From: Reyranella massiliensis 521 | GTDB taxonomy: Bacteria; Pseudomonadota; Alphaproteobacteria; Reyranellales; Reyranellaceae | Length of the DNA: 64,000 nt | NCBI RefSeq assembly: GCF_000312425.1 | Contig: NZ_HE997181.1 | Span: 1,393,486-1,457,485 of the forward strand | Direction of reading: 5' to 3' | Shown: positions 40,514-50,038 of the stretch, in pieces | How positions within the stretch are numbered: the stretch's first letter is position 1 | Layout: each line of letters begins with the position of its first letter | Position numbers and translations under genes: made by a program | The notes under the pieces: model-generated | Seen by the model: the letters and a program-made list of their open reading frames with translations, nothing else | Databases searched by the model: none | What the model was told of the DNA's origin: nothing

Positions 40514-42184
40514 TCAGCGGCCAGTCGCCGCCAGGCGCTGGACGGCTTCTTCGACGGAATGAAAGACATGGTCGGCGCCGAGGGCATCGATCAGCCCGCT
40601 GCGCTGGGCGGCGGCCGTAGCGCGGCTGGCTTCGAGGCGGGCCAGTGCCACATCTATTCCGTTGCTCCGCAGGCGTGCGATCTTGTCGATGAACGACTCG
40701 GCGCCCGTGTAGTCGATCAAGGTGACGCCGCTGGCTTCGACCACCACGAGCCGCACGTCCTTGGTTTCCGCCAACGCCTTGTCGAGCTGACCCTGGATGT
40801 ACTCGGCATTGATGAAGGTGATCGGCGCCGCGGGTGCAAAAACCAGCACGCCGGGGATGCTCTCGCTGGGAACGCGGCTATTCGGCGGCCACCAGATCGT
40901 CGTGCCCTTCAGCCGTTCCAGGCGGGCAGAGAGCGGCCGCGCCAGCAGATACGTACTATGCAACAGCGAGAGCATGATCGCGAAGCCGACGCCGAGCTGG
41001 ATGGGCAGCAGAACGATCAGAAGAACCGAAGCGACGACCAGAACGATTTCACCGGCGCTCCTGCGGGCGATCCTGATCATGTCGCCCAGGCGGAAGATGC
41101 GGAGCGCGATGTAGACCAGCACGGCGTCGAGCGCCGCGCGCGGCACGTAGGCGGCCGCCGCGCCGGCCGTCGCGGCCAGCAAGGCGATGACCGCGACGGC
41201 AAGCAATTGTGCCGCTTGCGAGCGACCGCCGGCTTCGACCACGACGGCGGTGCTCGGCGGGCTGGCATTGACGGCAAACGCCCCCGTGACGCCCGCGATC
41301 AGGCTGCCGGCGCCGACGCCGACAAAATCCCGGCTGACATCGTCGGCGACGCCTTTTGTCGACGGAAAGGACCGCGCGACCGCGGCAGTCTGCATCATGC
41401 AGACGAGGGCGACAGTGCCCGCCAGCGGCAGAAGGCCTATCAGGTCGCCCAGGCCGACAAGGGGCAGCGAGATCGTCGGCACTATCGCCGACAACGCTCC
41501 CAACGTCTCAACGCCGCGTTCGGCCAATCCGAAATGCCACGTCGCCAGGCCGGCCACGACCAGGCCGAGCAGGGCGCCGGGAATTCGAGGGCCAAGCCAA
41601 TGGGCGCCGATTGTGATCGCCAGGACCGCGATCCCGATCGTCGTGGCATAGAAATTGGCCACCGGGACCCGCTGAAGGACGTCGACGAGGCGTAACAGCA
41701 GATGCGCCTCGGGATTGGGAGCCGGAACACCGAGGATCGCGGGTAACTGCCCGACGACAATGTGAATGGCGATACCCGCCAGGAAGCCGGTGGTCACGGG
41801 CACGGAAAGCAGGTTGGCCAGCCAGCCAGCCTTCAGACTTCCCGCAATGACCAGGATCGCGCCGACCAGCAAGGCAAGAGTCGCCGCGAGTTGGAGGTGA
41901 CGTGCAGGATCGCTGACCGCCATGGCGGCGATCACGCCGGCGAAGATCGGCGCGATAGTCGAGTCGGCGCCCGCCGAGATGAAGCGATTGCCGCCAAAGG
42001 CAGCAAAGGCGATCGAACCTGCGGCGAACGCGATCAGACCGGCCTCCGCAGGCATTCCGGCAAGGCGGGCTGTCGCCAACTGACCCGGCAGTGCGATCGC
42101 CACAAGCATCAACCCCGCCGTGGCGTCACTCAGCAGCCACGACCGCCGATAACCCCGCAGCGACGCGAAGGGCCTGACGCTCAT
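40514..42184 (-). CDS. SulP family anion permease with STAS domain
   Basis: A 556-residue SLC26/SulP transporter. About 12-14 hydrophobic segments cover residues 20-400, with the N-terminal signature GLMLVAIALPGQLATARLAGMPAEAGL. A C-terminal STAS domain (about 430-550) includes VFAPAAPITFINAEYIQGQLD and VEASGVTLIDYTGAESF. Substrates in the family include sulfate, bicarbonate, C4-dicarboxylates and fatty acids; this one is unknown. It is on the same strand as, and five bases downstream of, the alpha/beta hydrolase gene. Confidence 0.88.
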   Translation of the reverse strand: MSVRPFASLRGYRRSWLLSDATAGLMLVAIALPGQLATARLAGMPAEAGLIAFAAGSIAFAAFGGNRFISAGADSTIAPIFAGVIAAMAVSDPARHLQLAATLALLVGAILVIAGSLKAGWLANLLSVPVTTGFLAGIAIHIVVGQLPAILGVPAPNPEAHLLLRLVDVLQRVPVANFYATTIGIAVLAITIGAHWLGPRIPGALLGLVVAGLATWHFGLAERGVETLGALSAIVPTISLPLVGLGDLIGLLPLAGTVALVCMMQTAAVARSFPSTKGVADDVSRDFVGVGAGSLIAGVTGAFAVNASPPSTAVVVEAGGRSQAAQLLAVAVIALLAATAGAAAAYVPRAALDAVLVYIALRIFRLGDMIRIARRSAGEIVLVVASVLLIVLLPIQLGVGFAIMLSLLHSTYLLARPLSARLERLKGTTIWWPPNSRVPSESIPGVLVFAPAAPITFINAEYIQGQLDKALAETKDVRLVVVEASGVTLIDYTGAESFIDKIARLRSNGIDVALARLEASRATAAAQRSGLIDALGADHVFHSVEEAVQRLAATGR

Positions 42185-42189
42185 GGGGG

Positions 42190-43053
42190 CTAGCAGTGGT
42201 CTTGGGTGGCGATCTTGTCCAGCACTGGCAGAATGTACTCGCGGAACTTCACGGGGTTCTCGCTCATCGGGAAATGGCCGAGTTCCTTCATGATCTGGAC
42301 GTCGACACCCTCGATGTGCGACGCGGTGCGCAGCGTATCCTCGGCCGTACAGGAGAAGTCGTACTCGCCGGTCAACAGGTAGAGCGGGCAGAGCTTGGTG
42401 TCGATGGCCTTCACCTTTTCACGCAGGTCGCCGTCGACCCGATAGAAATAGAGATCGCCTTTGAAGATGCCGGGGCCGCCCTGCATGTACATCCAGAGGG
42501 TTTCGTGTCGACTGACCGGCGGGCTCTGCGGGGCGATCAGCCCGGAAATCAGCGCCGCACATACCTCGCCGCCATGGACGTCCGGCCGGTGCAGCCAAGC
42601 CGTGTCGTACCAGGGCTGCTGGAAGTCGGCGGCCTCCAGGGCGATCAGGGCGCGGAACTCCGCTGCGTGCGCAATCGCGAGGTTGAGGACGATGCGGCCA
42701 CCGATGGAGCAGCCCATGACGACCGGCCTGTCGAGGTCCAAGGCTTGGCAGAAGGCGCGAATGGCCGCCGTGTAGGAGGCCGTCGTCAGTCGATACTCGA
42801 TCTTCTCCCAACCATCGGGCGGTGTCGACTTGCCATGCCAGGGCATGTCGAAGGCCAGAACCCGAAAGCGCTTCGTCACTTCCGGGTCGGCGAGCAGATG
42901 ACGGAACTGCCGATTGTCGGCGCCGGCAGTATGCAGGCAGACGAGAGGAATGCCGTCAGCCGGGCCTGCTTCCTCGAAGTAGAGACGATGGCGAACGCCG
43001 TCGATCTCGATGCGCAGGTAGCGGCCGATCATCGGATCCAGCGCCGGTGCCAT
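42190..43053 (-). CDS. Alpha/beta-fold hydrolase
   Basis: A 287-residue alpha/beta hydrolase. The oxyanion-hole region is VCLHTAGADNRQFRHLL, the nucleophile elbow GCSIGGRIVLN (Ser about residue 118), the acid is in TGEYDFSC, and the catalytic His in ELGHFPMSENP. There is no signal peptide. It lies in a minus-strand run with the SCP2-like protein upstream (two-base gap) and SulP downstream (five bases). Esterase, C-C hydrolase or lactonase activity are all possible. Confidence 0.85.
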   Translation of the reverse strand: MAPALDPMIGRYLRIEIDGVRHRLYFEEAGPADGIPLVCLHTAGADNRQFRHLLADPEVTKRFRVLAFDMPWHGKSTPPDGWEKIEYRLTTASYTAAIRAFCQALDLDRPVVMGCSIGGRIVLNLAIAHAAEFRALIALEAADFQQPWYDTAWLHRPDVHGGEVCAALISGLIAPQSPPVSRHETLWMYMQGGPGIFKGDLYFYRVDGDLREKVKAIDTKLCPLYLLTGEYDFSCTAEDTLRTASHIEGVDVQIMKELGHFPMSENPVKFREYILPVLDKIATQDHC

Positions 43054-43055
43054 GA

Positions 43056-43439
43056 TCAGGTCGCCTCCGGCAGCCGGCGTGGCAGCGCCAGCAGGTCTTT
43101 AAAGAACTGCAGGTTCTGCAGCAAAGGTCGGAGATCACCCTCGAACGAGGCGGCGCCGCGCTTGGTGAGCGCAAAGAGATCATGCCAGCCGGGCGCGGGA
43201 ATCGTCTCCCAATGTCTCTGCCAGGCTTCCTCGGTACCGCGCACGGTGAACGCGGTGGACCGCATCAGTCGCGGTCCGCGGTCGAGCGCCGCGAGGGCGC
43301 CGTCGCTCAGAGAGAGGTGAAAAGGCTCGCTGCCGATATCGACCCGGCACTCGACGGTGACCCATCGGCCGCGGCGACGGAGATCGTCGTCGGCGGAGAG
43401 AAGGTCGAGAAGACGGGCGAAGCGATCAGCAGGCGTCAT
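43056..43439 (-). CDS. Small protein resembling SCP2 sterol-carrier domain
   Basis: A 127-residue protein: RGRWVTVECRVDIGSEPFHLSLSDGALAALD and AFTVRGTEEAWQRHWETIPAPGWHDLFALTKRGAASFEGDL. The order beta-rich domain, then a GDL-like loop and a terminal helix (LLQNLQFFKDLLALPRR) resembles SCP2-type lipid-binding folds, but similarity is weak. The ATG at 43439 overlaps the preceding stop by four bases and gives a compact protein. Tight coupling with the hydrolase suggests a shared substrate. Confidence 0.55.
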   Translation of the reverse strand: MTPADRFARLLDLLSADDDLRRRGRWVTVECRVDIGSEPFHLSLSDGALAALDRGPRLMRSTAFTVRGTEEAWQRHWETIPAPGWHDLFALTKRGAASFEGDLRPLLQNLQFFKDLLALPRRLPEAT

Positions 43440-44080
43440 CCCTGCAGAATGTACTCGATCGTCGATCCGTCGGAAGCCTTGAAAGAGGTCTTTACCCATC
43501 GGCCCTGATCGTCGAACCACTGGTCCATGACGACGTCGCCAGTGTAGCTGTAGCGTGTCGCAGGGATCGTTCCGGACGCAGTCTTGATGAGTTCCCGGGC
43601 ACCTGGGGTGATTTTGACGCGAGCCTCGGTCCCCTTCTGCGTATTGAGCAGGACTGTCTGGCGCACCTGGTCGATGTTCCAGTGCGAAGAGGGCAGCGTC
43701 TGCTGCGGCAAGACAGTGCGCCCCCCATTGTGGGTGACTGCGATGTCATTCGCCTCGCGGGTCGCCTTTACATTGTGCTTCGTGCCGTTGTCGTCGGTCT
43801 GACTGACCAGCGAGACAAGTGAAGCGCCGGACCAGACTTCCTGAGCTCGGTGCGTATAGCGATAGGCCGTGAAGCCGACGAACTTCACGGCAAGGTCTAT
43901 GGAGGTCGTAACCTTGAGCTGGCCGCCTTCGCGCTCGAAGGTGACGGTGTGACGCCCGATCGGTTCGCCGTTGCGATAGGCGATGAAGGAAAGGGAGGGG
44001 CCGTAAGGCAGCGGGCCCGATGCCGCGGCCCCCGAAACACCTGTCAAAGTCAGCAGAAGAGCGATCAAGAATCGCCGCAT
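43436..44080 (-). CDS. DUF6134 family periplasmic protein
   Basis: A 214-residue protein with a signal peptide (MRRFLIALLLTLTGVSGAAAS). The DUF6134-like beta-rich body includes LSFIAYRNGEPIGRHTVTFEREGGQLKV, FVGFTAYRYTHRAQEVW, SSHWNIDQVRQTVLLNTQKG and ATRYSYTGDVVMDQWFDDQGRWVKT. This pattern resembles lipid or outer-membrane-associated DUF3108-type folds. Function is unknown. It is the first gene of a four-gene minus-strand run (DUF6134, SCP2-like, hydrolase, SulP). Confidence 0.75.
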   Translation of the reverse strand: MRRFLIALLLTLTGVSGAAASGPLPYGPSLSFIAYRNGEPIGRHTVTFEREGGQLKVTTSIDLAVKFVGFTAYRYTHRAQEVWSGASLVSLVSQTDDNGTKHNVKATREANDIAVTHNGGRTVLPQQTLPSSHWNIDQVRQTVLLNTQKGTEARVKITPGARELIKTASGTIPATRYSYTGDVVMDQWFDDQGRWVKTSFKASDGSTIEYILQG

Positions 44081-44148
44081 GGCCGAACTCCTTTCGGGGG
44101 TATACGCCCCGAAAGGCTGGCCGGATCACTGTCGTTGTACGGCGATCC

Positions 44149-45333
44149 TCAGACCACGCGATCCGCCCTGAGCTTCGCTATGGCGTCGGCGGTGTAACCC
44201 AGCTCCTGCAGGATCTGGTCCGTATGCTCGCCGAGCTTGGGCGCGCGGCGGCGGATGCTGAGCGGCGTGCGCGAGAGCTTGACCGGCTCCTGCAGCACGG
44301 GCACCGGCTTGGCAGCACCCGGATACTCCATTTGATGGAAGAAGCCCGCTTCGCGTACGTGGCGGTCGTCCAGCGCCTGTTGCGGCGTATAGACGGCACC
44401 GGCCGGAATACGGTTCGCTTCGAGCAGTTCCAGAGCCTCCGCGACGGTGCGCGTATCGCACCATTTCTGCATGATGTCGGACAGCGCCTCGCCATTGTCG
44501 CCGCGCGCCAGATCGTCCTTGAACCGAGGGTCGGATGCCAGGTCCTCGTTGCCCATCAGGCGGCACCAGCGCACGAACAGCGGCTGGCCGATCGTCATGG
44601 CGTAGATCCAGCCGTCCTTGCACTTGAAGGTATCGGAGGGGCCGGCGGTGAAGCCGCGGTTGAGCGTGGCGATCCGGTTTAGGTCGAGCATCGCCTGCTC
44701 GATCAGATGCCCGTTGGCGATGTTGATGGCGGTGCGCAGCAGCGCCGTTTCGACCTTCTGGCCCTTGCCGCTCTTGGCGCGGTCCATGAGCGCCGCCAGC
44801 ACGCCGACCGTCGAGAGCAGGGCGGAGCTGAAATCGACATAGGGCGTGTTCGCGCGGGTCGGTACTTTGCCGTCGCCCGACAGGTACATGGCGCCCGACA
44901 TGGCTTGGCCGATCGTGTCGAAGCCGACACGCGTGGCGTAAGGACCTTCCGAACCGAAGGTCGAGTTGGTGGCGAGGATGATCTTCGGGTTTATCGCCGA
45001 GATGGTCTCGTAGTCGATGCCCATCTTCTTGAGATCTTCGTACGGCAGGTTGGCGATCACGACGTCCGACGCCTCGACCAGCTTCTTCACGATCTCGCGG
45101 CCGGCAGGCTTTACGGGATTGAGCGTCAGGCCGAGCTTGTTGCGGCCCATCTGGAGGAACATGGCGCCTTCGCCGCCTTCGACGACCGGAGTCACCCAGC
45201 GATCCTCGCTGCCCTCCAGTTTCTCGATGCGGATTACTTCGGCCCCGAGGTCGGCCAGCATCGTGCCGCAGAACGGACCCGCGATGTAGCGGCCGAAATC
45301 GAGTACGCGAATGCCTTCCAGAACCCCAGCCAT
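44149..45333 (-). CDS. CaiB/BaiF class III CoA-transferase
   Basis: A 394-residue family III CoA-transferase that moves CoA between carboxylic acids. Landmarks: VLDFGRYIAGPFCGTMLADLGAEVIRIEK (start), NLPYEDLKKMGIDYETI, the catalytic-Asp region TPYVDFSSALLSTVG (about residue 170) and GWIYAMTIGQP. The ATG at 45333 gives the family start. It is the last gene of the TAXI-TRAP cluster, 25 bases after the permease, so it probably activates the acid imported by that system. The acid itself is unknown. Confidence 0.9.
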   Translation of the reverse strand: MAGVLEGIRVLDFGRYIAGPFCGTMLADLGAEVIRIEKLEGSEDRWVTPVVEGGEGAMFLQMGRNKLGLTLNPVKPAGREIVKKLVEASDVVIANLPYEDLKKMGIDYETISAINPKIILATNSTFGSEGPYATRVGFDTIGQAMSGAMYLSGDGKVPTRANTPYVDFSSALLSTVGVLAALMDRAKSGKGQKVETALLRTAINIANGHLIEQAMLDLNRIATLNRGFTAGPSDTFKCKDGWIYAMTIGQPLFVRWCRLMGNEDLASDPRFKDDLARGDNGEALSDIMQKWCDTRTVAEALELLEANRIPAGAVYTPQQALDDRHVREAGFFHQMEYPGAAKPVPVLQEPVKLSRTPLSIRRRAPKLGEHTDQILQELGYTADAIAKLRADRVV

Positions 45334-45358
45334 GATGTGTCTCTGCCTCCGCGCTTGG

Positions 45359-47608
45359 TCACCCTGCGGCCGCATCTCCTGTCGGCCGGTTGCGACGGAC
45401 CATTAGCAGAGCCACCAGTACCGTGGGAACGAGCAAGGCGGCTGCGAGCAGCTCCATCTGTGCATTGCTGAACGGCATGATTCCGCCACCGGGCGCGGCC
45501 AGCACCAGCCCGCCCACCACCAGCAACACACGCAGCGGCCATTCCAGCACGCCCGCGCGGCGCAAATCTCCAATGCCGGCCTGATAGCCCTGGATGCCGC
45601 CGCAGATGAAGACGATTCCGGCCAGCGACGTGACGACGAGATAGGCCGCCTCGAGGTACGGAATGCCGCCACCGTCGCCGGGCTGCAGCACGAGGGCTGG
45701 ATTGGCGACGAAGAAGAACGGAATGAAGTAGATGATGCTGCCGACCCACATCGATTCCCATCCCGTCTTCATGGCGGGAGCGCCGGCGATGCCGGCGGCG
45801 GCGAAGGAGGCGATGGCGACCGGCGGCGTGATCGACGAGAGCATGCCCCAGTAGAAGATGAACATGTGCACCGCCATCTTGTTGAGGCCGAGCTTTTCGA
45901 GCGCCGGCCCGACCAGGATGGCGAGGAAGATGTAGCAGGCCGTCGTGGTGAGCCCGAGACCGAGGATCAGGCTGGTGATGGCGCACATGACGAGCAGCAG
46001 CAACACGTTGCTGCCCGCGATCGTCAGCAGGTCGTTGGCCAGCGAGGCAATGACGCCGGTCAGCGAGAAGGCACCGATCAGCAGGCCGCAGCCCGCCAGG
46101 ATGCCGACCAGTTCGACGAAGGTGCGGCCGTTGGCTTCGAGGAAGCCGATATACTTCCTGAGGCCCCAGCGCTTCTCGCCCCACAGCTCGTTCAGGACGA
46201 CCAGGAGCATCATGCCGCCCAGCGCCGGCAGCAGGATGGCGTTGGTCCAGGCATCGAAGGCGCCGGCGTCCGAGGCTTCCAGCGCCTTGCCGTAGTTCTC
46301 GCCGCGCACCGTCATGATGGCGGCCACGAGAACGGCGATCACGATGTTGAGCGTGTTGACCATCTTCCACTTGCCGGGCTGCGCCCATTGATTGAGCACC
46401 AGCAGCAGTGCCGTGGCGTAGAAGGGGGCATGGCTCTCGCGCTTGAAGTAGAGCAGCATGACGATCAGCAGCACGATGACGAAGGCGTAGTACCAACCAT
46501 CCTTGAAGGTTGCCCAGACGCTCGGCAGCTCGCGCCTTTCCAGGCCCTTGAGGCCGTGCCGCGCGGCATAGGAATCGACCTGCATGAACAGGCCGACATA
46601 GTAGAGGAGGGCCGGGATGATCGCGGCGAGAGCGACTTCGGCGTAGGTCGTCCCCATGAACTGGGCCATGACGAAGGCGGTCGCGCCCATCACCGGCGGC
46701 GCCAGCACGGCACCCGTCGAGGCGCAGGCTTCGATGGCGCCGGAGTAGGAGGGGCTGAAGCCGGTCTTCTTCATGGTGGGAATGGTCATCGTGCCGGCGG
46801 TCAGCACGTTGCTGACGATGCTCCCCGACATCATGCCGAGCAGGCCCGAGGCGAAGATGCAGACCTTGGCTGCGCCGCCGCGGAAGGTGCCGCAGAGCGC
46901 GAAGGAGAGGTTGATGAAGAACTTCCCGGCGCCGGTCATCATCAAGGCCGTGCCGAATACCAGGAAGCCGATCACCACATCGGCGAAAGCCTGGATGGGG
47001 ATGCCGAGAAGACTCTCGGTCGAAAGCACATGGTAGGCGATCGTCTGGTCCAGGGTCGACTGGTTGCCCTTGAGCGGTCCCAGCCAGCCGGCACCCGCGA
47101 ACAGCGGGTAGATGGTGAAGGGAAAGACGCAGAGCAGCAGGCTCCAGCCGCCAGTCCGGCGCAGCGCCTCCATCAGCACGATCCACATGAAGAGGCCGGC
47201 CCACAGGATCGGCTGCGGAGGATCGCCGAATTCCCAGCCTAGTTCGGCCGCCTTGCGGATGTTCAGCATAAGATAGATCGACGCTGCCGCCGTGCCCAGG
47301 AACAGCACGACATCGTACCAGGCGATGCGGTTGATCGATGCTTTGGAGCTGCCGGGAAAGATCACGAAGGTGAAGGGCAGCATGCAGAAGATCAGAAGGT
47401 AGAAGTACTCCGTATTGAGCGGCGTGAAGCCCACGAAGAAGCGCAGCGCGAACTGCTGATTGATGCACAGGAAGATCGTGACCGCGGTCAGCGCGATCAA
47501 GGCCCATCGCCAGACACCGGCCAGGGGGCGGACCCGCATCGTTTCGGCTTCGGCCGGGCCCGTTTGATGCGGGTCGTCGAAGACTACCCGCGTCGCCTGA
47601 TCGGTCAT
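45359..47608 (-). CDS. TRAP transporter fused permease (DctQM, TAXI type)
   Basis: A 749-residue fused small-plus-large TRAP membrane subunit that imports organic acids driven by an ion gradient. The first 4-5 segments are the DctQ-like part. The DctM-like part follows, with GMMSGSIVSNVLTAGTMTIPTMKKTGFSPSYSGAIEACASTGAVLAPPVMGATAF near residues 260-320 and GLTTTACYIFLAILVGPALEKLGLNKMAVHMF later. TAXI-type systems use such fused permeases. The ATG at 47608 is 11 bases after the upstream binding-protein gene's stop. Confidence 0.92.
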   Translation of the reverse strand: MTDQATRVVFDDPHQTGPAEAETMRVRPLAGVWRWALIALTAVTIFLCINQQFALRFFVGFTPLNTEYFYLLIFCMLPFTFVIFPGSSKASINRIAWYDVVLFLGTAAASIYLMLNIRKAAELGWEFGDPPQPILWAGLFMWIVLMEALRRTGGWSLLLCVFPFTIYPLFAGAGWLGPLKGNQSTLDQTIAYHVLSTESLLGIPIQAFADVVIGFLVFGTALMMTGAGKFFINLSFALCGTFRGGAAKVCIFASGLLGMMSGSIVSNVLTAGTMTIPTMKKTGFSPSYSGAIEACASTGAVLAPPVMGATAFVMAQFMGTTYAEVALAAIIPALLYYVGLFMQVDSYAARHGLKGLERRELPSVWATFKDGWYYAFVIVLLIVMLLYFKRESHAPFYATALLLVLNQWAQPGKWKMVNTLNIVIAVLVAAIMTVRGENYGKALEASDAGAFDAWTNAILLPALGGMMLLVVLNELWGEKRWGLRKYIGFLEANGRTFVELVGILAGCGLLIGAFSLTGVIASLANDLLTIAGSNVLLLLVMCAITSLILGLGLTTTACYIFLAILVGPALEKLGLNKMAVHMFIFYWGMLSSITPPVAIASFAAAGIAGAPAMKTGWESMWVGSIIYFIPFFFVANPALVLQPGDGGGIPYLEAAYLVVTSLAGIVFICGGIQGYQAGIGDLRRAGVLEWPLRVLLVVGGLVLAAPGGGIMPFSNAQMELLAAALLVPTVLVALLMVRRNRPTGDAAAG

Positions 47609-47619
47609 GCGATGTATTC

Positions 47620-48780
47620 CTATTCGTCGAAGCCTACGGGTTGGCCGGCCTTGGTGAGTGCCGTCCGCCGCGCCTCCATCCAGCCTTTGCGGAAGGCATC
47701 CTTGTCGTCGGGCGGGTTGGTCTTGAGATAGGCGGCCCAGGCTTCGGCGAGGACCTTCTGACGAGCGATCAGCGTGTCGTTGTTCTTCTGGCCTTCTTCG
47801 GTCCAGACGCCGGCTTCCTTCAGGGCGCGGACGGCGCCCGGATGGTACGGGACGATCCACTTCTGGTTCTGGCGCTTGGCTTCGAGGCCGTCGACGCCGA
47901 CCACGGCATCCTTGTAGGAGTCGTAGTTCGCGATCATCGCCTTGGTCAGGGCGTGCACCAGCTCCGCCGGCTGCGAGGCATAGGCCATGAAGATCGGATA
48001 GGGATAGACCGCGACTTCGATGGTCTCGCCCTTGGCATAGCCGGCGCCGCAGGTCGATTTATGCGGGTAGAAGTACGGGGCGAGCTTCTGCACGCGCTCC
48101 CATCCCGCCGTGTCGGAGGGGGGCATCGGCGGCCACATGATCCCGCGCGGCGAATTCTCGGCTTCCTTGGCCTGACCGGAAATGGTCGACGCGAAGATGA
48201 TGTCGACCTCGTTATTGACCAGCCCCTTCATCATGGCGCCGTAGCTCGAATAGTCGACGACCTTGACGTCGGCCTTCGTGAGACCGCCGAAGGCGATCAG
48301 GCCGAGCAGGCTCTGGTTGATGGCGGGCGAGCCGACCACCCAGCCCATCCGCCTGCCTTTGAGATCCTTGACCTGGCTGACGCCGAGATCCTTGGCGATC
48401 CCCAAGGCCTGGCCGCTGCAGGTCGTCGCCGACAGCAGGAGCTGCAAGCTCTGAGGCCCCCATTCCTTGGTGGCGAATTCGAGCACGCCCTCCTGCGCAT
48501 AGTAGATGCCGACGCCCATGGCCGAGGCCTGCGCCCGGCCGGCCCGCAACGGACCCAGTCGAGCCACGTCGTTACCGGCCGGCAATACGCGCAGGTCGGT
48601 ACCGTACTTGTTCTTCAGCATCTGGCCGACGGCCACTGCCTGATTGAAGGCGTTGGAGCCCGTCTCGTAGGCCGTCACCGTAAGTGTTCCGGGGAGCTTG
48701 ACGTCCTGCGCTGCCGCACTGCCGATACACGCCATCGCTATTGCCGCAGCTACGGCAACACTACGCAACCCATACGCCAT
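47620..48780 (-). CDS. TAXI family TRAP substrate-binding protein
   Basis: A 386-residue periplasmic receptor with a signal peptide ending CIGSAAAQ. TAXI-family blocks: TVTAYETGSNAFNQAVAVGQML, AGRAQASAMGVGIYYAQEG, LKGRRMGWVVGSPAINQ, NNEVDIIFASTISGQAKEAENSPRGIMW and a C-terminal region ending KAGQPVGFDE. It delivers substrate to the fused permease encoded next. A second receptor of the same family is immediately upstream; their cores share much of the pattern (for example STISGQ, ENSPRG/DSSPRG), showing tandem duplication and divergence. Confidence 0.9.
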   Translation of the reverse strand: MAYGLRSVAVAAAIAMACIGSAAAQDVKLPGTLTVTAYETGSNAFNQAVAVGQMLKNKYGTDLRVLPAGNDVARLGPLRAGRAQASAMGVGIYYAQEGVLEFATKEWGPQSLQLLLSATTCSGQALGIAKDLGVSQVKDLKGRRMGWVVGSPAINQSLLGLIAFGGLTKADVKVVDYSSYGAMMKGLVNNEVDIIFASTISGQAKEAENSPRGIMWPPMPPSDTAGWERVQKLAPYFYPHKSTCGAGYAKGETIEVAVYPYPIFMAYASQPAELVHALTKAMIANYDSYKDAVVGVDGLEAKRQNQKWIVPYHPGAVRALKEAGVWTEEGQKNNDTLIARQKVLAEAWAAYLKTNPPDDKDAFRKGWMEARRTALTKAGQPVGFDE

Positions 48781-48802
48781 CGCTCTTGCTCCCCGACTGC
48801 TG

Positions 48803-49963
48803 CTACTGATCGAAAATCACATCCATCCCGGCTTTCTGAAGCGCGGCGGCGCGCGCCTTCATCCAGCCTTCGAGAAAGGCCTTGTCGTCGGACGGAGCGT
48901 TGGCTGAATAGGCCTTCCACGCGTCCATCATGACCTGCTGGCGCTTCACCAGGCTGTCGTTGTGCTTCTGGGCGGCATCGGTCCAGACGCCCTTCTCCTT
49001 GAAGGCGCGGATGGTGCCGTCGTGATAGGGCACGACCCAGGCGAGGTTCTGCAGCGACAGCGCCATGCCATCGGCGCCGGGCGCGCCCGTCTTGTAGTCG
49101 TCGAAGGTGTCGATCATCGCCTTGGTGATGGCGTAGATCGTGTCCGCCGGCCGGTCGGCGTAGGTCATGAAGATCGGATAGGCGTAGCTCGCCATCGTGA
49201 CCGGCGTCTGCGGCGATGGACCGCCGACCCCGCATGTCGCCTTGTGAGCGACGAAGTAGGGCGCCTTCTTGTGGACGCGCGCCCAACCTGCCTTGTCGTC
49301 GGCCGGCATGGCCGGAAAGATCACGCCGCGCGGCGAGGAATCGGCTTCCTTCGATTGGCCGGAGATCGTCGACGAGAGGGCGATATCGGCTTCGTTGTTG
49401 ATGAAGCCTTTCCACATCGCGTTGTTCGACGAAAACTGGACGAGCGTGACGTCCTTCTCGGTGAGGTTGCCGAAGGCGAGCAGGGCGATTGCCCCTTGCG
49501 TCAATGCCGGCGAACCGACCACGACGCCGAGCCGCTTGCCCTTGAGATCCTTGATTTCCTTTGCGCCGGTGTCCTTGGCGACGGCGAGGCTGAGGCCGTT
49601 GCACGCCGTGGCGGCCATCAGCAGGCGGCTAGCCTGTGGACCCCAGCTTTTGGTACCGAACTCGAAGACGCCTTCCTGCGCAAAGTAGGTGCCGATTCCC
49701 ATCTGCGAGATGATGGCGCGATTGGCTTTGACCGGCGCAAGGCGGCCGGTGTCGTTACCCGAAGGCAGCACGCGGACGTCGGTGCCGAGTTTCTGTTTGA
49801 ACTGCTGGCCAATGGCGACAGCGATGTTGAAGCCCGAGGAGCCGGTATCGTAGGCGGTCCAGGACATTTCCTTGGGTAATGCCTGGCCGAAGGCGGGGCT
49901 GAGTGCCGGACTGGAGATGAGCAGCGCCAATGCGGCGCCCGTGATGACGGTGCGTCGGTTCAT
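48803..49963 (-). CDS. TAXI family TRAP substrate-binding protein (paralogue)
   Basis: A 386-residue receptor, same length as its neighbour and clearly paralogous (SWTAYDTGSSGFNIAVAIGQQF, ISQMGIGTYFAQEGVFEF, LSSTISGQSKEADSSPRGVIFPAMP). The signal peptide begins MNRRTVITGAALALL; NRRTVITG resembles a weak Tat motif, though Sec export is equally likely. ATG 49963 follows AGGGAGG. It is 22 bases upstream of the other receptor. The pair probably give one permease two substrate ranges. Confidence 0.9.
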   Translation of the reverse strand: MNRRTVITGAALALLISSPALSPAFGQALPKEMSWTAYDTGSSGFNIAVAIGQQFKQKLGTDVRVLPSGNDTGRLAPVKANRAIISQMGIGTYFAQEGVFEFGTKSWGPQASRLLMAATACNGLSLAVAKDTGAKEIKDLKGKRLGVVVGSPALTQGAIALLAFGNLTEKDVTLVQFSSNNAMWKGFINNEADIALSSTISGQSKEADSSPRGVIFPAMPADDKAGWARVHKKAPYFVAHKATCGVGGPSPQTPVTMASYAYPIFMTYADRPADTIYAITKAMIDTFDDYKTGAPGADGMALSLQNLAWVVPYHDGTIRAFKEKGVWTDAAQKHNDSLVKRQQVMMDAWKAYSANAPSDDKAFLEGWMKARAAALQKAGMDVIFDQ

Positions 49964-50038
49964 GAATTTTCCTCCCTGCGTCGCGCCTTGTTTCCGGCGT
50001 CGATCGCCCGAGCATGTTGCCAACTCGGAGGGAGGTGT

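Noticed and set aside
45234-47507. A 757-codon minus-strand open frame across the TRAP permease region
   Set aside because: It is the alternative frame of the permease gene, with a shadow composition rich in Arg, Gly and His and no membrane segments. The real permease frame shows clear TRAP motifs.
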